From the NCBI GenBank assembly GCA_004173355.1, contig SEAD01000043.1, positions 1-33,273 of the forward strand: a stretch of DNA of 33,273 nucleotides. Reading direction: 5' to 3'. This document shows, piece after piece, positions 22,703 to 33,055 of the stretch. This stretch comes from Chitinophagaceae bacterium (lineage in GTDB: Bacteria > Bacteroidota > Bacteroidia > Chitinophagales > Chitinophagaceae). A program made the position numbers and the translations under genes. The stretch's first letter is position 1, and the number at the start of each line of letters is the position of its first letter. Below the pieces are notes generated by a model, which did not search any database, had not been told where the DNA came from, and worked only from the letters and a program-made list of their open reading frames with translations.

Positions 22703-23296
22703 ATGAAAAAAGCCTTTTTCCTTTCGCTGTTTGTTTCCCTCGCTATCCTTGCCTCTGCACAGCAGGCTCCCGAGGGATTGTTTCTCAATTCAAAGGCCCC
22801 GGAATTCAAGGGGACCGACCAGAACGGGAAGACGGTCCGCCTGAAAGACCTGCGCAAGGAAGGGAAAGTGGTGCTGGTTTTCTACCGCGGGCAATGGTGC
22901 CCGTCCTGTAATAAATACCTCAGCCTCCTGAATGACTCATTGCAGGCCATAGCCGGGAAAGGCGCTACAGTAGTGGCGATCACACCCGAGACTACGGAGA
23001 ACGTGGGTAAGACCGTTGAAAAAACAAAAGCCGGTTTTTCCATCCTGAGTGACGAAGGCCTGAAGATCATGAAGGCATATGATGTGGAATTTGAGGTGCC
23101 GGGCAATACACTCGAGCGGTACCGCAACTCAGGAATCAATATTGCGGAAAACAATGGCGCCAATGGTAATTTCCTGCCGATACCTGCTACCTATGTGATC
23201 GACAAGGAAGGAAATGTGGTGTACCGCTTTTTCAATGCCGATTACAAAAAGCGGCCTTCAATCGACGAGATCCTCGTTGCACTTTCGAAAAAATAG
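22703..23296 (+). CDS. Secreted peroxiredoxin-like (AhpC/TSA) thioredoxin-fold protein
   Basis: The 197-residue protein has a signal peptide ending at about SAQQ (residue 21). A thioredoxin-like fold follows: FKGTDQNGKTVRLKDL, then VVLVFYRGQWCPSCNKYL with a CxxC-type pair (Cys66, Cys69), VVAITPET, and FLPIPATYVIDKEGNVVYRF with the cis-Pro region. The RGQWCPSCNKY pattern is that of the 'peroxiredoxin-like' group rather than classical 2-Cys AhpC. It probably acts in thiol redox or peroxide reduction in the periplasm. It stands alone behind its own promoter and converges with the BNR gene, with only 3 bp between stops. Confidence 0.92.
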   Translation: MKKAFFLSLFVSLAILASAQQAPEGLFLNSKAPEFKGTDQNGKTVRLKDLRKEGKVVLVFYRGQWCPSCNKYLSLLNDSLQAIAGKGATVVAITPETTENVGKTVEKTKAGFSILSDEGLKIMKAYDVEFEVPGNTLERYRNSGINIAENNGANGNFLPIPATYVIDKEGNVVYRFFNADYKKRPSIDEILVALSKK

Positions 23297-23299
23297 GGC

Positions 23300-24331
23300 T
23301 TATCGTTCCGCGGGCCATTCCAGCCTTGCGATTTTTCCTTTATTCCCTGCCAGGTATACCGCCCTGCCGATCTTGGCAATGCGGCATGTATTAAATCCTT
23401 CCGGAGAAATACGTCTCCAGGTTTTGCCTGCATCTTCTGAAATATCCACGCCGTTGATACCACAGGCGAGGACTATTTTATTGGAAAGGTATTCCACTGA
23501 ACTGCGGTAACCTGTTGGCGGGATCGTTGGTTTTTTCCAGGTTTTCCCGGCATTGGTGGTATAAATGCAATTGCCTTTGGTGGAGTCAGGTTTACTGAAA
23601 TCACCACCTACGATGATCATCCGTTTGCCGGGTTTATCGGGGTCCCCGTTATCGAACACGTCAATTGAATTGGCACCGGTACTTTCCATTCCCTTGAGCA
23701 GCTGGAGTGGTTTCTTTGTTGTGGCACTCACCAGGTTTGACTGCAGCCCTCCGGAAACCAGCAGGTAGTCTTCATTGGTGAAAAAACGCAGGTTGCTCCC
23801 GCTCGCGGCAAAAAACGCTTCGCCGCTGTCGGCTATCGGGGTACCGGTCATTTCTTCCCAGGTGTTGCCGCTGTTACTTGTGCGGGCCATAAAAAAATGC
23901 CCATTCAGCGGGTCCCCGATCACCAGTCCGTCCTGGTTATTGGAAAAATCCATTGCATCGAGAAACATCCCTTTTGTATCATTCTGGTAAACCACCTTCC
24001 AGGACTCCCCTCCATCGATTGTTTTAAGGATGTAGGCAGGCTCGCCCACTGCCATGATGATGGCCACATTCGCATCAAATGCTTCAATATCGCGGAATTC
24101 AGTTTTTTCAAAGCCTTTCACTACGGTCCATTTCCAGTTTTTCCCCGCATTGGTGCTGCGGCCGATCATTCCGTGGCTGCCACTGGCCCACACCACATTA
24201 TCGTTGACCACGCACAATCCCCTCAGGCTCGAGGGGTTGCCGGTACTGAGTACCAGCAGCCTGGGATCCTGGCTCCGGGAGGTCACAAATAACAATAAAC
24301 ACAGGGTAAGAAGCAGTGTATTTTTCATCAA
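23300..24331 (-). CDS. Secreted BNR/YCF48-like beta-propeller protein
   Basis: The 343-residue protein has an N-terminal signal (LLLTLCLLLFVTSRSQ). At least five Asp-box-like repeats are visible: STNAGKNWKW, TIDGGESWKV, TSNSGNTWEE, TTNAGKTWKK and SEDAGKTWRR. They are spaced 45-130 residues apart, as in BNR, sortilin-type or YCF48-like propellers. Proteins of this kind in Bacteroidota are often annotated loosely as glycosyl hydrolase or oxidoreductase, but no sialidase arginine triad or other active site is evident, so no enzyme function is assigned. It probably binds protein or glycan outside the cytoplasm. It is transcribed divergently from the lipoprotein gene at 24440. Confidence 0.88.
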   Translation of the reverse strand: MMKNTLLLTLCLLLFVTSRSQDPRLLVLSTGNPSSLRGLCVVNDNVVWASGSHGMIGRSTNAGKNWKWTVVKGFEKTEFRDIEAFDANVAIIMAVGEPAYILKTIDGGESWKVVYQNDTKGMFLDAMDFSNNQDGLVIGDPLNGHFFMARTSNSGNTWEEMTGTPIADSGEAFFAASGSNLRFFTNEDYLLVSGGLQSNLVSATTKKPLQLLKGMESTGANSIDVFDNGDPDKPGKRMIIVGGDFSKPDSTKGNCIYTTNAGKTWKKPTIPPTGYRSSVEYLSNKIVLACGINGVDISEDAGKTWRRISPEGFNTCRIAKIGRAVYLAGNKGKIARLEWPAER

Positions 24332-24411
24332 TGGATAATATCCCGGTAAGATAAAACGTTCTGTGCATATTCCGAAGCTCCCCCTCGTCCACTATCCCGC
24401 CCGAAAACACC

Positions 24412-24419
24412 TATTTTTG
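24412..24419 (+). promoter_or_regulatory. -7 promoter element of the tandem-domain lipoprotein gene
   Basis: TATTTTTG matches TAnnTTTG fully and lies 20 nt before the ATG at 24440, the right distance for a short leader. No good TTTG was found at the expected -33 position. Confidence 0.45.
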
Positions 24420-24439
24420 TGAATACTTAATCCTGTTTA

Positions 24440-25909
24440 ATGAAAAAGTGGTATTTGTTTCCGGCCCTGATGGTATTATTGTTCCTTGTCAATTCCTGCC
24501 AGAAGGAATATAGTCTCGAAAATGGCTTTGGCCTCGCAGAAGGAACCCTGGCATCTGAGCTGGGTGAATGTTTACCAAAAACAGTCGGAGGGATTTTTGA
24601 AGCCGGCGTTGCCCTTACAGATTCCAATTACATGGATGTAACGGTGAATGTGCTTACTCCCGGTACCTACACTATTTCCACGGATACGCTTAATGGCATT
24701 TATTTTTCGGCCACCGGCCGGTTCAATGCGATGGGCACCACTACCGTACGCCTGCGTGCGTTTGGTACCCCGCTGGCGGAGGGCACAGATAATTTTATTG
24801 TCAGTTTCGGCGCCAGCAGCTGTGCCGTTGCGGTGGTCACACTTCCGGAAGGTGCGGGTGGTCCTGCAACTTTCACGTTTGATGGATCCCCGGGCGATTG
24901 CCAGACACCGGTGGTAGGTGGGGTATACGGTGTAGGAACACCGCTCGGTACAAGTAATACGATCGAATTGTCAGTGAATGTGTCAGTGATTGGTGTTTAC
25001 AATATCACCACCAATATGGTAAACGGGATTTCATTCACCGGTACCGGGGTTTTCAGCGAAACGGGTGCGGCGAGTGTGACCCTGGTTGGAAATGGTACGC
25101 CTGTGGCCAGCGGTGTGAGCGAGTTCGCCACGCCGGGTACCGAATCCTGTACGTTTACTGTGAATGTGGTAGGACCTGCAGAATTTTCAATTGAATGCAA
25201 CTCTGCCTATATCGATGGCTCCTATGATGTGGGAGTAGCACTGGATGGTTCAAACTATATTGATCTCGGGATCAACGTGCTTGGACCGGGTGCCTATTTT
25301 ATTACTGGTTCAGCCGGCGGGATGACATTCACGGATGTTGGTGAATTCCTGGTTCCCGGACCAAGGACCGTTCGTTTACTGGCCTCGGGTACGCCGACCA
25401 CTGAAGGGGAGAACCTGATTCCAATCAGCGGGGGAACATTTCCCTGCGATGTTACGGTGAGCGTTAACCCTGCGGCTGCTGGTTCCGGTTCGTGGGCCTT
25501 TACCCAGGGAAGCCTGTCCTTTAATGGCGTCCTTGCGGACCTTACGCTGGACGGGGCAAGTGCACCCCCTGCAACTATACTCGAATTCAACGGCGACAAT
25601 GGTGATGGTGATTATTTCTTCTTTACCATCCTTGATATAGCCGGTGGGATCCAGGCCAATGAGACCTACACGACCACCGCGAACCAGACAGCGAGCAATA
25701 CTGCATTTTTCCGCTTTGAAAGCGGGATAGATGCTACAACTTATGAAGCTGGACCGATCTCCGCGCCGCCGATACCCCTGCTGACCATCACGGTTACCAG
25801 TCACAACACAACCACCCGCACGATCCAGGGCACATTTTCCGGGAAAGCCAGGGATGAAAATGATGTGGTGAGGGACCTGACCGGAGGGACTTTCGTTGGT
25901 ACGTACTAG
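24440..25909 (+). CDS. Lipoprotein with three tandem Ig-like repeats and a DUF6252-like C-terminal domain
   Basis: This protein has 489 residues with a lipoprotein signal (LLFLVNSC, lipobox Cys20). Three homologous modules of about 90 residues follow, at roughly 44-136, 154-243 and 253-342. Each begins with a Cys (CLPKTVGG, CQTPVVGG, CNSAYIDG) and contains GVALxxSNYxDxxxNV-like and PGxYxI-like strands plus a GTP(L/V/T) turn. Each ends with a second Cys (SSCAV, ESCTF, FPCDV), so one disulfide per module is likely. The C-terminal 350-489 segment has the DNGDGDYFFFTI pattern and the TIQGTFSGKARDEND ending seen in DUF6252-like lipoproteins. It is probably a surface or periplasmic binding protein with no enzyme motif. 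The convergent partner is separated by a strong terminator. Confidence 0.88.
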   Translation: MKKWYLFPALMVLLFLVNSCQKEYSLENGFGLAEGTLASELGECLPKTVGGIFEAGVALTDSNYMDVTVNVLTPGTYTISTDTLNGIYFSATGRFNAMGTTTVRLRAFGTPLAEGTDNFIVSFGASSCAVAVVTLPEGAGGPATFTFDGSPGDCQTPVVGGVYGVGTPLGTSNTIELSVNVSVIGVYNITTNMVNGISFTGTGVFSETGAASVTLVGNGTPVASGVSEFATPGTESCTFTVNVVGPAEFSIECNSAYIDGSYDVGVALDGSNYIDLGINVLGPGAYFITGSAGGMTFTDVGEFLVPGPRTVRLLASGTPTTEGENLIPISGGTFPCDVTVSVNPAAAGSGSWAFTQGSLSFNGVLADLTLDGASAPPATILEFNGDNGDGDYFFFTILDIAGGIQANETYTTTANQTASNTAFFRFESGIDATTYEAGPISAPPIPLLTITVTSHNTTTRTIQGTFSGKARDENDVVRDLTGGTFVGTY

Positions 25910-25931
25910 ATAACCGGAAAGACATGACATA

Positions 25932-25967
25932 AAAAAACGGGGTGAAGCAATGCTCACCCCGTTTTTT
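25932..25967. terminator. Bidirectional Rho-independent terminator
   Basis: GGGGTGA pairs perfectly with TCACCCC (8-nt loop). The stem is extended by the flanking AAAAAAC/GTTTTTT, so both strands show a GC-rich hairpin followed by T residues. It lies between the convergent lipoprotein and aminopeptidase genes and can serve both. Confidence 0.92.
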
Positions 25968-25984
25968 ATTTCTATTTAACCAAA

Positions 25985-27439
25985 TCAGAATCCTTTTTTC
26001 TCCGATGATTTCAACGGAGCGAGTTTGTATTTATCCAGCACACTCGATTCGGCAATCATCTTTTCGATAGCTTCGATCGACCGGGGTGCAAATGCACTCA
26101 GCAATTCATATCCATCTTTTGTGATCAGTGCATCATCTTCGATCCGCACCGCAATGCTCCACCATTTCTTATCACACTTACTGCCTTCCGGGATATAAAT
26201 ACCAGGTTCAATGGTGATCACCATGTCCTTCTGCAGTTTGCCATAGTTGCTGCGGTCATGGACATCCAGTCCGATATGGTGCCCGAGGCCGTGCGGGTAA
26301 TACTTCCGTGCATCTGCCTTGTCTTTGGCGATGCCCAGTCTGATCAGTCCGTTAGCGACTATGTCGCGGGACACTTTTTCCGCCTCGGCCCAGGTTGAGC
26401 CATCCTTCAGGGTTTTGAAAGCCGCTTCCTGCGCATCGTAGACCAGCTGGTAAATAATCTTTTCGTTTTCCGAGAACTTGCCGTTTGCGGGAATTGTGCG
26501 GGTGACATCGGCAGAGTAGCCATGGTATTCGGCACCCACATCCATCAGCAGGAGTGAGCTGCCGACTTTTGTTTTCGTATTTTCCATATAATGCAGGATG
26601 CATCCGTTTTCACCTGCACCCACAATGGACCCGTAACCCACGCCTTCGGCTCCATAACGTTTGTGTATGTATTCGTGCAATCCCTGGATTTCGAGTTCGC
26701 TCATATCGGGACGAACGGTTTTCATCACTTCATTCTGGCCGAGACAGGAAATCTCGACTGCTTTGCGAAGCAGCAGCAGTTCTTCCTGTGTTTTTACTTC
26801 CCGGAGGGCACCGGTGATGCGGTTGTACTCGCGCAGATCAAACCGTTTGTCCTTCTTGTAGTCAGCCGGGGCTTTTGATTTTTCCCTGAACTGGCTGATC
26901 AGGTCGGCCAGGTCTGCTTTGTCAAATGCGTTATCCGGCACATCAATGGGCAGGCCCTCCAGTAATATTTTATTGAAGGAAGAGAGGTCAACCCCGAATG
27001 ATTTAAAGGCCGAGCCATTCATCACTGTTTTGATTCCGAGTTTCTGCTGCACGCCTTCGATGCCAAGGCGACGGCCGGTCCACTGTTCGCCCTGCGGGTC
27101 GCGCTTCTGTACAAAGAGGATTTCACTGAAACTGTTCCCCGCTGAATCCACCTGTGGTTCCTTGAACACCAGCAATACGGAGTGCGGCTCTTTGTAACCG
27201 GTGAAATAATAGAGATCGGGATTCTGGTGATAAAAATAATCCACGTCCTGCGAAAACACACGTGTGGGGTAGGCGAATACCACCGTAACTGAACTGTCCG
27301 GCATTGCCTGGCGTAAAGCATCGCGCCGCGAAGCATGGAAGGCGGGGGTCAGGTAATCGGTAGGGAGATCGGTTTGCGCCATCAACGGTCCTGCAATCAG
27401 CAAGCCCGCAAGCAGAAGTCTGGTCCTGGTAAAAAGCAT
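25985..27439 (-). CDS. Secreted Xaa-Pro aminopeptidase (M24B, aminopeptidase P family)
   Basis: The 484-residue protein has a signal peptide (LLLAGLLIAGPLMAQ, cleavage near 21). The N-terminal creatinase-like domain covers about 28-195. The pita-bread catalytic domain follows with all five metal ligands: Asp300 in LLLMDVGAEY, Asp311 in YSADVTRTIP, His387 in HGLGHHIGLDVHD, Glu411 in ITIEPGIY and Glu434 in VRIEDD. It would remove the N-terminal residue before a proline in peptides taken in or generated in the periplasm, using two Mn/Co ions. Length is normal for the Bacteroidota secreted form. It lies 69 bp after the small acidic-protein gene in the same direction. Confidence 0.95.
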   Translation of the reverse strand: MLFTRTRLLLAGLLIAGPLMAQTDLPTDYLTPAFHASRRDALRQAMPDSSVTVVFAYPTRVFSQDVDYFYHQNPDLYYFTGYKEPHSVLLVFKEPQVDSAGNSFSEILFVQKRDPQGEQWTGRRLGIEGVQQKLGIKTVMNGSAFKSFGVDLSSFNKILLEGLPIDVPDNAFDKADLADLISQFREKSKAPADYKKDKRFDLREYNRITGALREVKTQEELLLLRKAVEISCLGQNEVMKTVRPDMSELEIQGLHEYIHKRYGAEGVGYGSIVGAGENGCILHYMENTKTKVGSSLLLMDVGAEYHGYSADVTRTIPANGKFSENEKIIYQLVYDAQEAAFKTLKDGSTWAEAEKVSRDIVANGLIRLGIAKDKADARKYYPHGLGHHIGLDVHDRSNYGKLQKDMVITIEPGIYIPEGSKCDKKWWSIAVRIEDDALITKDGYELLSAFAPRSIEAIEKMIAESSVLDKYKLAPLKSSEKKGF

Positions 27440-27508
27440 AAAAAAGGTGATTAGATGACTAATTTAAGCCATGCCAATCACCTTGCAGAAAAAAATACAT
27501 GAGTGGGG

Positions 27509-27772
27509 TTATTCGTCGTCCTCCTCATAGAAAGCGTCCTGGCTGGTGTACTCTTCCTCCCAGGCCTTGACCGCTTCATCCGTGAGGCATTCGATAATAT
27601 CGAACAGTCCGTCTTTTTTCATCTTCCAGGCCGCACTGGCCTCATCGTCAAATGTGCGGATAAACACACAATGATCCGTTTCCACAGCCACTTTGATCAG
27701 GGTTACCGGCGAATCTTCCTTTTCCTTCACCAGGTAGTGGCACCCGTTTTCAAGCAGTTCATAATTGTACAT
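27509..27772 (-). CDS. Small acidic protein of unknown function
   Basis: This 87-residue soluble protein has a strongly acidic C-terminus (QDAFYEEDDE) and a sequence that looks like a real fold: NYELLENGCHYLVKEKED, then TLIKVAVETDHCVFIRTFDDE, then helices with AVKAWEEEY. No family was recognised. A longer overlapping frame on the plus strand (27503-27946) lacks protein-like composition. It may be co-transcribed with the aminopeptidase gene 69 bp downstream. Confidence 0.75.
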   Translation of the reverse strand: MYNYELLENGCHYLVKEKEDSPVTLIKVAVETDHCVFIRTFDDEASAAWKMKKDGLFDIIECLTDEAVKAWEEEYTSQDAFYEEDDE

Positions 27773-28057
27773 GAAACCCTCCCTTTTTTGTTTGTTCCTG
27801 AATTAATTGTTCGTCTTTCACATCCGTTGTCCGGTTTTCAAAAGCAGTCGAAATCTGGGAGAATCAAGTGGGGTAGTAAGCAGGACCCAAAATTAGGAAT
27901 TTGGGGTTGCAGTGGGCCGGTGTTTTCCCTGAAACTTCTGATTTAAATAACCACTATCCGTATCTGTTTGCGACTCAATCATATATAAATTTTATACAAT
28001 TTCTTGACTTTTTGACCAGATTTTCTAACTCGTTGATACTGTATGGAGGGCCTGTCA
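27773..28057. other. Intergenic region, nothing recognised
   Basis: This AT-rich stretch lies between the small acidic gene (minus) and the terminator of the lipocalin-like gene (minus). It presumably contains the promoter of the small acidic gene, but I find no convincing TTTG/TAnnTTTG pair and no reading frame with protein features. Confidence 0.4.
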
Positions 28058-28094
28058 AATAAAACCGGGAGCGGTCCTCGCGGACCACCCCCGG
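28058..28094 (-). terminator. Rho-independent terminator with GNRA-type loop
   Basis: Read on the minus strand, CCGGGGGTGGTCC pairs over 13 bp (two G-U) with GGACCGCTCCCGG around a GCGA tetraloop, and TTTTATTT follows. It lies about 70 bp beyond the stop of the lipocalin-like gene. Outer arms CCTGTCA (28051-28057) and TGACAGG (28095-28101) are also complementary. Confidence 0.88.
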
Positions 28095-28163
28095 TGACAG
28101 GAAAGGTTGGTTCTATGGCCTGTGTAAGAGGCGCAATGGTTAATGGTTCAATATGGTTGGTGG

Positions 28164-28604
28164 TTACTGCCTGCGGTTGGTTTCCTTGATCAGGTTGCCG
28201 GCATCGTCGCGGTAAGTGATCACGAGGTCGCGGCAGTTGAAGCTTTCGATATTCGCGAAGCCGCTATTTATTTTTAAAACGCGGCCATTGACGAGCCAGG
28301 TGCCTGTAAATGTGGCCGGACCTCCGCAGGATGTACCAGCATCGGTGTATTTGAATGTGCCATCTGCTTTCAGTTCGTTCAGGTCATCCAGCTCGCATGC
28401 ATCATACAATTGATTGGTTACATCGATCTCGCCGGATGCTTCCACCCGTTTGGCCACCACGAGTTTGTATGTGCCCGCGATAGAAGCGACGCTGAGTTCG
28501 CATTCCTCCGGCTCCTCTTCTTCTTCATCGGAGCTTTTTTTACAGGAGTTGAATGTGGCGCTGAGCAGTGAAAGCAGGCAAAGGGAGCAAAGTAATTTTT
28601 TCAT
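28164..28604 (-). CDS. Lipocalin-like domain lipoprotein
   Basis: The 146-residue protein has a lipoprotein signal (LLSATFNSC, lipobox Cys21) followed by an acidic linker (SSDEEEEEPEE). The remainder fits the small Bacteroidota lipocalin-like/DUF5004 type: SIAGTYKLVVAK, then LKADGTFKYTDAG, then TFTGTWLVNGRVLKIN and DLVITYRDDAGN, all predicted beta strands. A Cys pair may form a disulfide. It is probably tethered to the outer membrane; the ligand is unknown. It is monocistronic, bounded downstream by a strong terminator and upstream by the divergent arsR-type operon. Confidence 0.85.
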   Translation of the reverse strand: MKKLLCSLCLLSLLSATFNSCKKSSDEEEEEPEECELSVASIAGTYKLVVAKRVEASGEIDVTNQLYDACELDDLNELKADGTFKYTDAGTSCGGPATFTGTWLVNGRVLKINSGFANIESFNCRDLVITYRDDAGNLIKETNRRQ

Positions 28605-28738
28605 TAAAGGCTGTTTGGGATGATTAGTTATTTGTTGTGGCGGAAACGATTGGACTGCTTCCGGTAACTAATCGGAGGGGTTTAGGAAATGTCATCAATC
28701 CCCACAAACAGGCATCACTAATGTACCTGATAAAATAT

Positions 28739-28770
28739 TTTGCGTAGTCAAATGGCTTCACATATATTTG
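28739..28770 (+). promoter_or_regulatory. Bacteroidota-type promoter of the ArsR-SRPBCC-DoxX-DUF4256 operon
   Basis: TTTG at 28739-28742 and a perfect TATATTTG at 28763-28770 are separated by 20 nt. Transcription would start near 28777, leaving a leader of about 12 nt before the ATG at 28789. Confidence 0.7.
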
Positions 28771-28785
28771 TAGCCAAATGACTAC
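28744..28785. promoter_or_regulatory. Putative ArsR-family operator (long inverted repeat over the promoter)
   Basis: Arms GTAGTCAAATGGCT (28744-28757) and AGCCAAATGACTAC (28772-28785) are inverted copies matching at 12 of 14 positions. The -7 box sits in the 14-nt spacer. Because the two mismatches are AA against TT, the arms also share CAAATGRCT as a direct repeat. The position over the promoter and 3 nt from the start codon implies repression, most likely by the ArsR-type product itself. Confidence 0.65.
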
Positions 28786-28788
28786 ATA

Positions 28789-29115
28789 ATGAATTTAAGA
28801 AGGGATGTCTTCCAGGCCATAGCTGATCCTACCCGGCGGGCGATACTGATGCTGGTGGCTGCACAGTCAATGAGTGCCGGAGCAATCGCCGCAAACTTTG
28901 ACACGGCAAGACCCACGGTGTCGAAGCACCTGCAGATCCTGATGGAATGTGAACTCCTGCGGTCGGAGCAGAACGGGAGGGAGGTCTATTACCATTTTAA
29001 TCCCGGTAAAATGAAAGAAGTGGCGGAGTTTATCGAGCCATTCCGGAAAATCTGGGACGACCGGTTCAGCAAACTCGAATCAGTCATGAAAAATTATAAA
29101 CCCAAAAAAGACTGA
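28789..29115 (+). CDS. ArsR/SmtB-type winged-helix regulator
   Basis: The 108-residue protein has the typical ArsR start ([20 protein letters not shown]). A helix-turn-helix follows ([29 protein letters not shown]), then the wing ([15 protein letters not shown]) and a C-terminal helix. The ELxxC metal motif of ArsR/SmtB sensors is not present. It belongs to the non-metal group that is usually encoded next to an SRPBCC/AHSA1 gene, as here (4 bp downstream). A matching inverted repeat covers its promoter, so autorepression is likely. The signal is unknown. Confidence 0.94.
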   Translation: MNLRRDVFQAIADPTRRAILMLVAAQSMSAGAIAANFDTARPTVSKHLQILMECELLRSEQNGREVYYHFNPGKMKEVAEFIEPFRKIWDDRFSKLESVMKNYKPKKD

Positions 29116-29119
29116 ACCG

Positions 29120-29584
29120 ATGGAAAAGAAAACAAAAGTCAGTGCCAGCGAAGGGAAACAGGAAATAATCATCACCCGTGATTTTGACCTGCCGGTCGAC
29201 CTGCTTTTCAAAGCCTATGTGGAACCGGACATCGTGCAGCAATGGATGGGCACCAAAGTGCTGCTGCTGGAAAACAAACCACATGGCAGCTGGCGGTTTG
29301 AAACCAGCGACCCGTCGGGCAATGTGGTATTCAGGGCCAATGGCGTCATGCATGAATTTGTGCCTGGCCGGAAGATCACCCGCACGTTTGAAATGGAAGG
29401 CACCCCTTTTCCGGTGCAGCTTGAATTCCTCGTGTTTGAAAGTACAGGCGATGGAACAAGTACACTGACGATGCATATCATTTTCCGTTCGGTAGCCGAC
29501 CGGGATCTGCTGCTGCAGATGCCGTTTGCATCAGGCATCAATATGGCACATAACCGGCTGCAGGGCGTTTTATCAAACAAATAA
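29120..29584 (+). CDS. SRPBCC (AHSA1-like) domain protein
   Basis: The 154-residue cytoplasmic protein has the AHSA1 pattern: ITRDFDLPVDLLFKAYVEPDIVQQWMG, then PHGSWRFETSDPSGN and ANGVMHEFVPGRKITRTFEM. The family forms a helix-grip cavity for hydrophobic ligands. The gene pair with an upstream ArsR-type regulator is a very common arrangement, where the SRPBCC protein may sense or bind the compound that triggers derepression. It begins 4 bp after the regulator's stop and ends 10 bp before the DoxX gene. No catalytic residues can be named. Confidence 0.92.
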   Translation: MEKKTKVSASEGKQEIIITRDFDLPVDLLFKAYVEPDIVQQWMGTKVLLLENKPHGSWRFETSDPSGNVVFRANGVMHEFVPGRKITRTFEMEGTPFPVQLEFLVFESTGDGTSTLTMHIIFRSVADRDLLLQMPFASGINMAHNRLQGVLSNK

Positions 29585-29594
29585 AACACAACAC

Positions 29595-30002
29595 GTGTCA
29601 AAACGTAACCGCATCATTTATTGGGTGGCCACCATCTGGCTGGCGCTGGGAATGCTGTCCACCGCCATCGTGCAGCTCATGCCGATGGACGAGGAGATAG
29701 ATAACTTCAGGCAGCTTGGTTACCCGCTTTACCTGATGGCTATCATTGGTATCTGGAAAATTGCCGGTGTCCTTACCGTACTGCTGCCCCGGTTACCCAT
29801 CCTCAAGGAGTGGGCCTATGCAGGCTTCTTCTTTGCCATGTCGGGTGCGGCCGTTTCGCACCTGCTGGTGGGACACCCCTTGTCAAAAACTTTCCCACCG
29901 CTGTTGCTGCTGCTACTTACCCTCGTTTCCTGGTATTTCCGCCCACCTTCAAGGAAAGCCATGGCTATTGAAACAAAAGGGAATAATTTCACCACAGCAT
30001 AA
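29595..30002 (+). CDS. DoxX-like membrane protein (GTG start)
   Basis: I chose the GTG at 29595 (VSKRNRIIYWVATIW), giving 135 residues. The open frame further upstream lies inside the SRPBCC gene. Four transmembrane helices are visible. The segment MAIIGIWKIAGVLTVLLPRLPILKEWAYAG, with its Lys in the second helix, is typical of small DoxX-like proteins, as is the later FFFAMSGAAVSHLLVGHP. Function is unknown in this subfamily; relatives are linked to redox or quinone processes. It sits third in the ArsR operon, 10 bp after the SRPBCC stop and 10 bp before DUF4256. Confidence 0.88.
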   Translation: MSKRNRIIYWVATIWLALGMLSTAIVQLMPMDEEIDNFRQLGYPLYLMAIIGIWKIAGVLTVLLPRLPILKEWAYAGFFFAMSGAAVSHLLVGHPLSKTFPPLLLLLLTLVSWYFRPPSRKAMAIETKGNNFTTA

Positions 30003-30012
30003 AAAGACCAAT

Positions 30013-30579
30013 ATGAAAAGTGCAAAAAAGAAACTACCGGCTGACCAGCAGGCTTCCCTGCTGAAAGTGCTCGAAGCACGTTTTTTGAAAAACAGGTCGC
30101 GGCACAAAGGCATCGAATGGACTGCGGTGCTTGCACGACTGGAAGCCGCTCCGCAAAAAGTATGGTCGCTGGATGAAATGGAACGAACAGGCGGCGAACC
30201 GGATGTGGTTGCTTTTGATAAAAAGTCCGGTGAGTATACGTTTTATGACTGCTCACCGGAAACACCAAAAGAACGACGCAGTATCTGCTTCGATCGTGAA
30301 GCTCTTGATTCACGTAAGGAGCATAAACCCGCCAACACCGCAATGGATATGGCAGCCGAAATGGGTATAGAGATCCTTTCCGAAACGGAATATTACGAGT
30401 TGCAGAAGATCGGTGAATTTGACCTCAAGACATCCACCTGGATCAGAACCCCACCGGAGGTCCGTAAGCTTGGCGGGGCACTGTTCTGTGATCGCCGCTT
30501 CGGCCGCGTATTTACGTATCACAATGGGGCATCATCGTATTATGGAGTACGCGGTTTCCGGGGATCATTAAAAGTATAA
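30013..30579 (+). CDS. DUF4256 domain protein
   Basis: I chose the ATG at 30013 (MKSAKKKLPADQQASLLK), giving 188 residues. The longer frame starting at 29746 overlaps the DoxX gene. The DUF4256 pattern is easy to recognise: LEARFLKNRSRHKGIEW, MERTGGEPDVVAFD, YTFYDCSPETPKERRSICFD and the C-terminal GGALFCDRRFGRVFTYHNGA with SYYGVRGFRG. No enzymatic activity is established. It is the last gene of the ArsR-SRPBCC-DoxX-DUF4256 operon, followed by a bidirectional terminator. It is soluble and probably cytoplasmic. Confidence 0.92.
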   Translation: MKSAKKKLPADQQASLLKVLEARFLKNRSRHKGIEWTAVLARLEAAPQKVWSLDEMERTGGEPDVVAFDKKSGEYTFYDCSPETPKERRSICFDREALDSRKEHKPANTAMDMAAEMGIEILSETEYYELQKIGEFDLKTSTWIRTPPEVRKLGGALFCDRRFGRVFTYHNGASSYYGVRGFRGSLKV

Positions 30580-30590
30580 CCGCAACGCAT

Positions 30591-30627
30591 AAAAAAAACC
30601 TTCAAAGCAAATCCTTGAAGGCTTTTA
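30591..30627. terminator. Bidirectional Rho-independent terminator
   Basis: CCTTCAA (30599-30605) pairs with TTGAAGG (30615-30621). The hairpin is flanked by an A-run on the left and TTTT on the right, so it can end both the DUF4256 transcript and the convergent katG transcript. Confidence 0.85.
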
Positions 30628-30645
30628 TCTTATGAAGTTGTTCTT

Positions 30646-33055
<2,410 letters not shown>

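Noticed and set aside
23300-24331. Sialidase or glycosidase assignment for the BNR-repeat protein
   Set aside because: Asp-box repeats alone do not define a sialidase and no catalytic Arg triad or Tyr/Glu pair was found.
27446-27482. Inverted repeat GGTGATT/AATCACC in the leader of the aminopeptidase gene
   Set aside because: The arms are only 7 bp with a 23-nt loop and no T-run or promoter relation; it could be chance.
27503-27946. A 147-codon plus-strand frame opposite the small acidic gene
   Set aside because: The minus-strand frame has much more protein-like composition; the plus frame starts with GTG and runs into featureless intergenic DNA.
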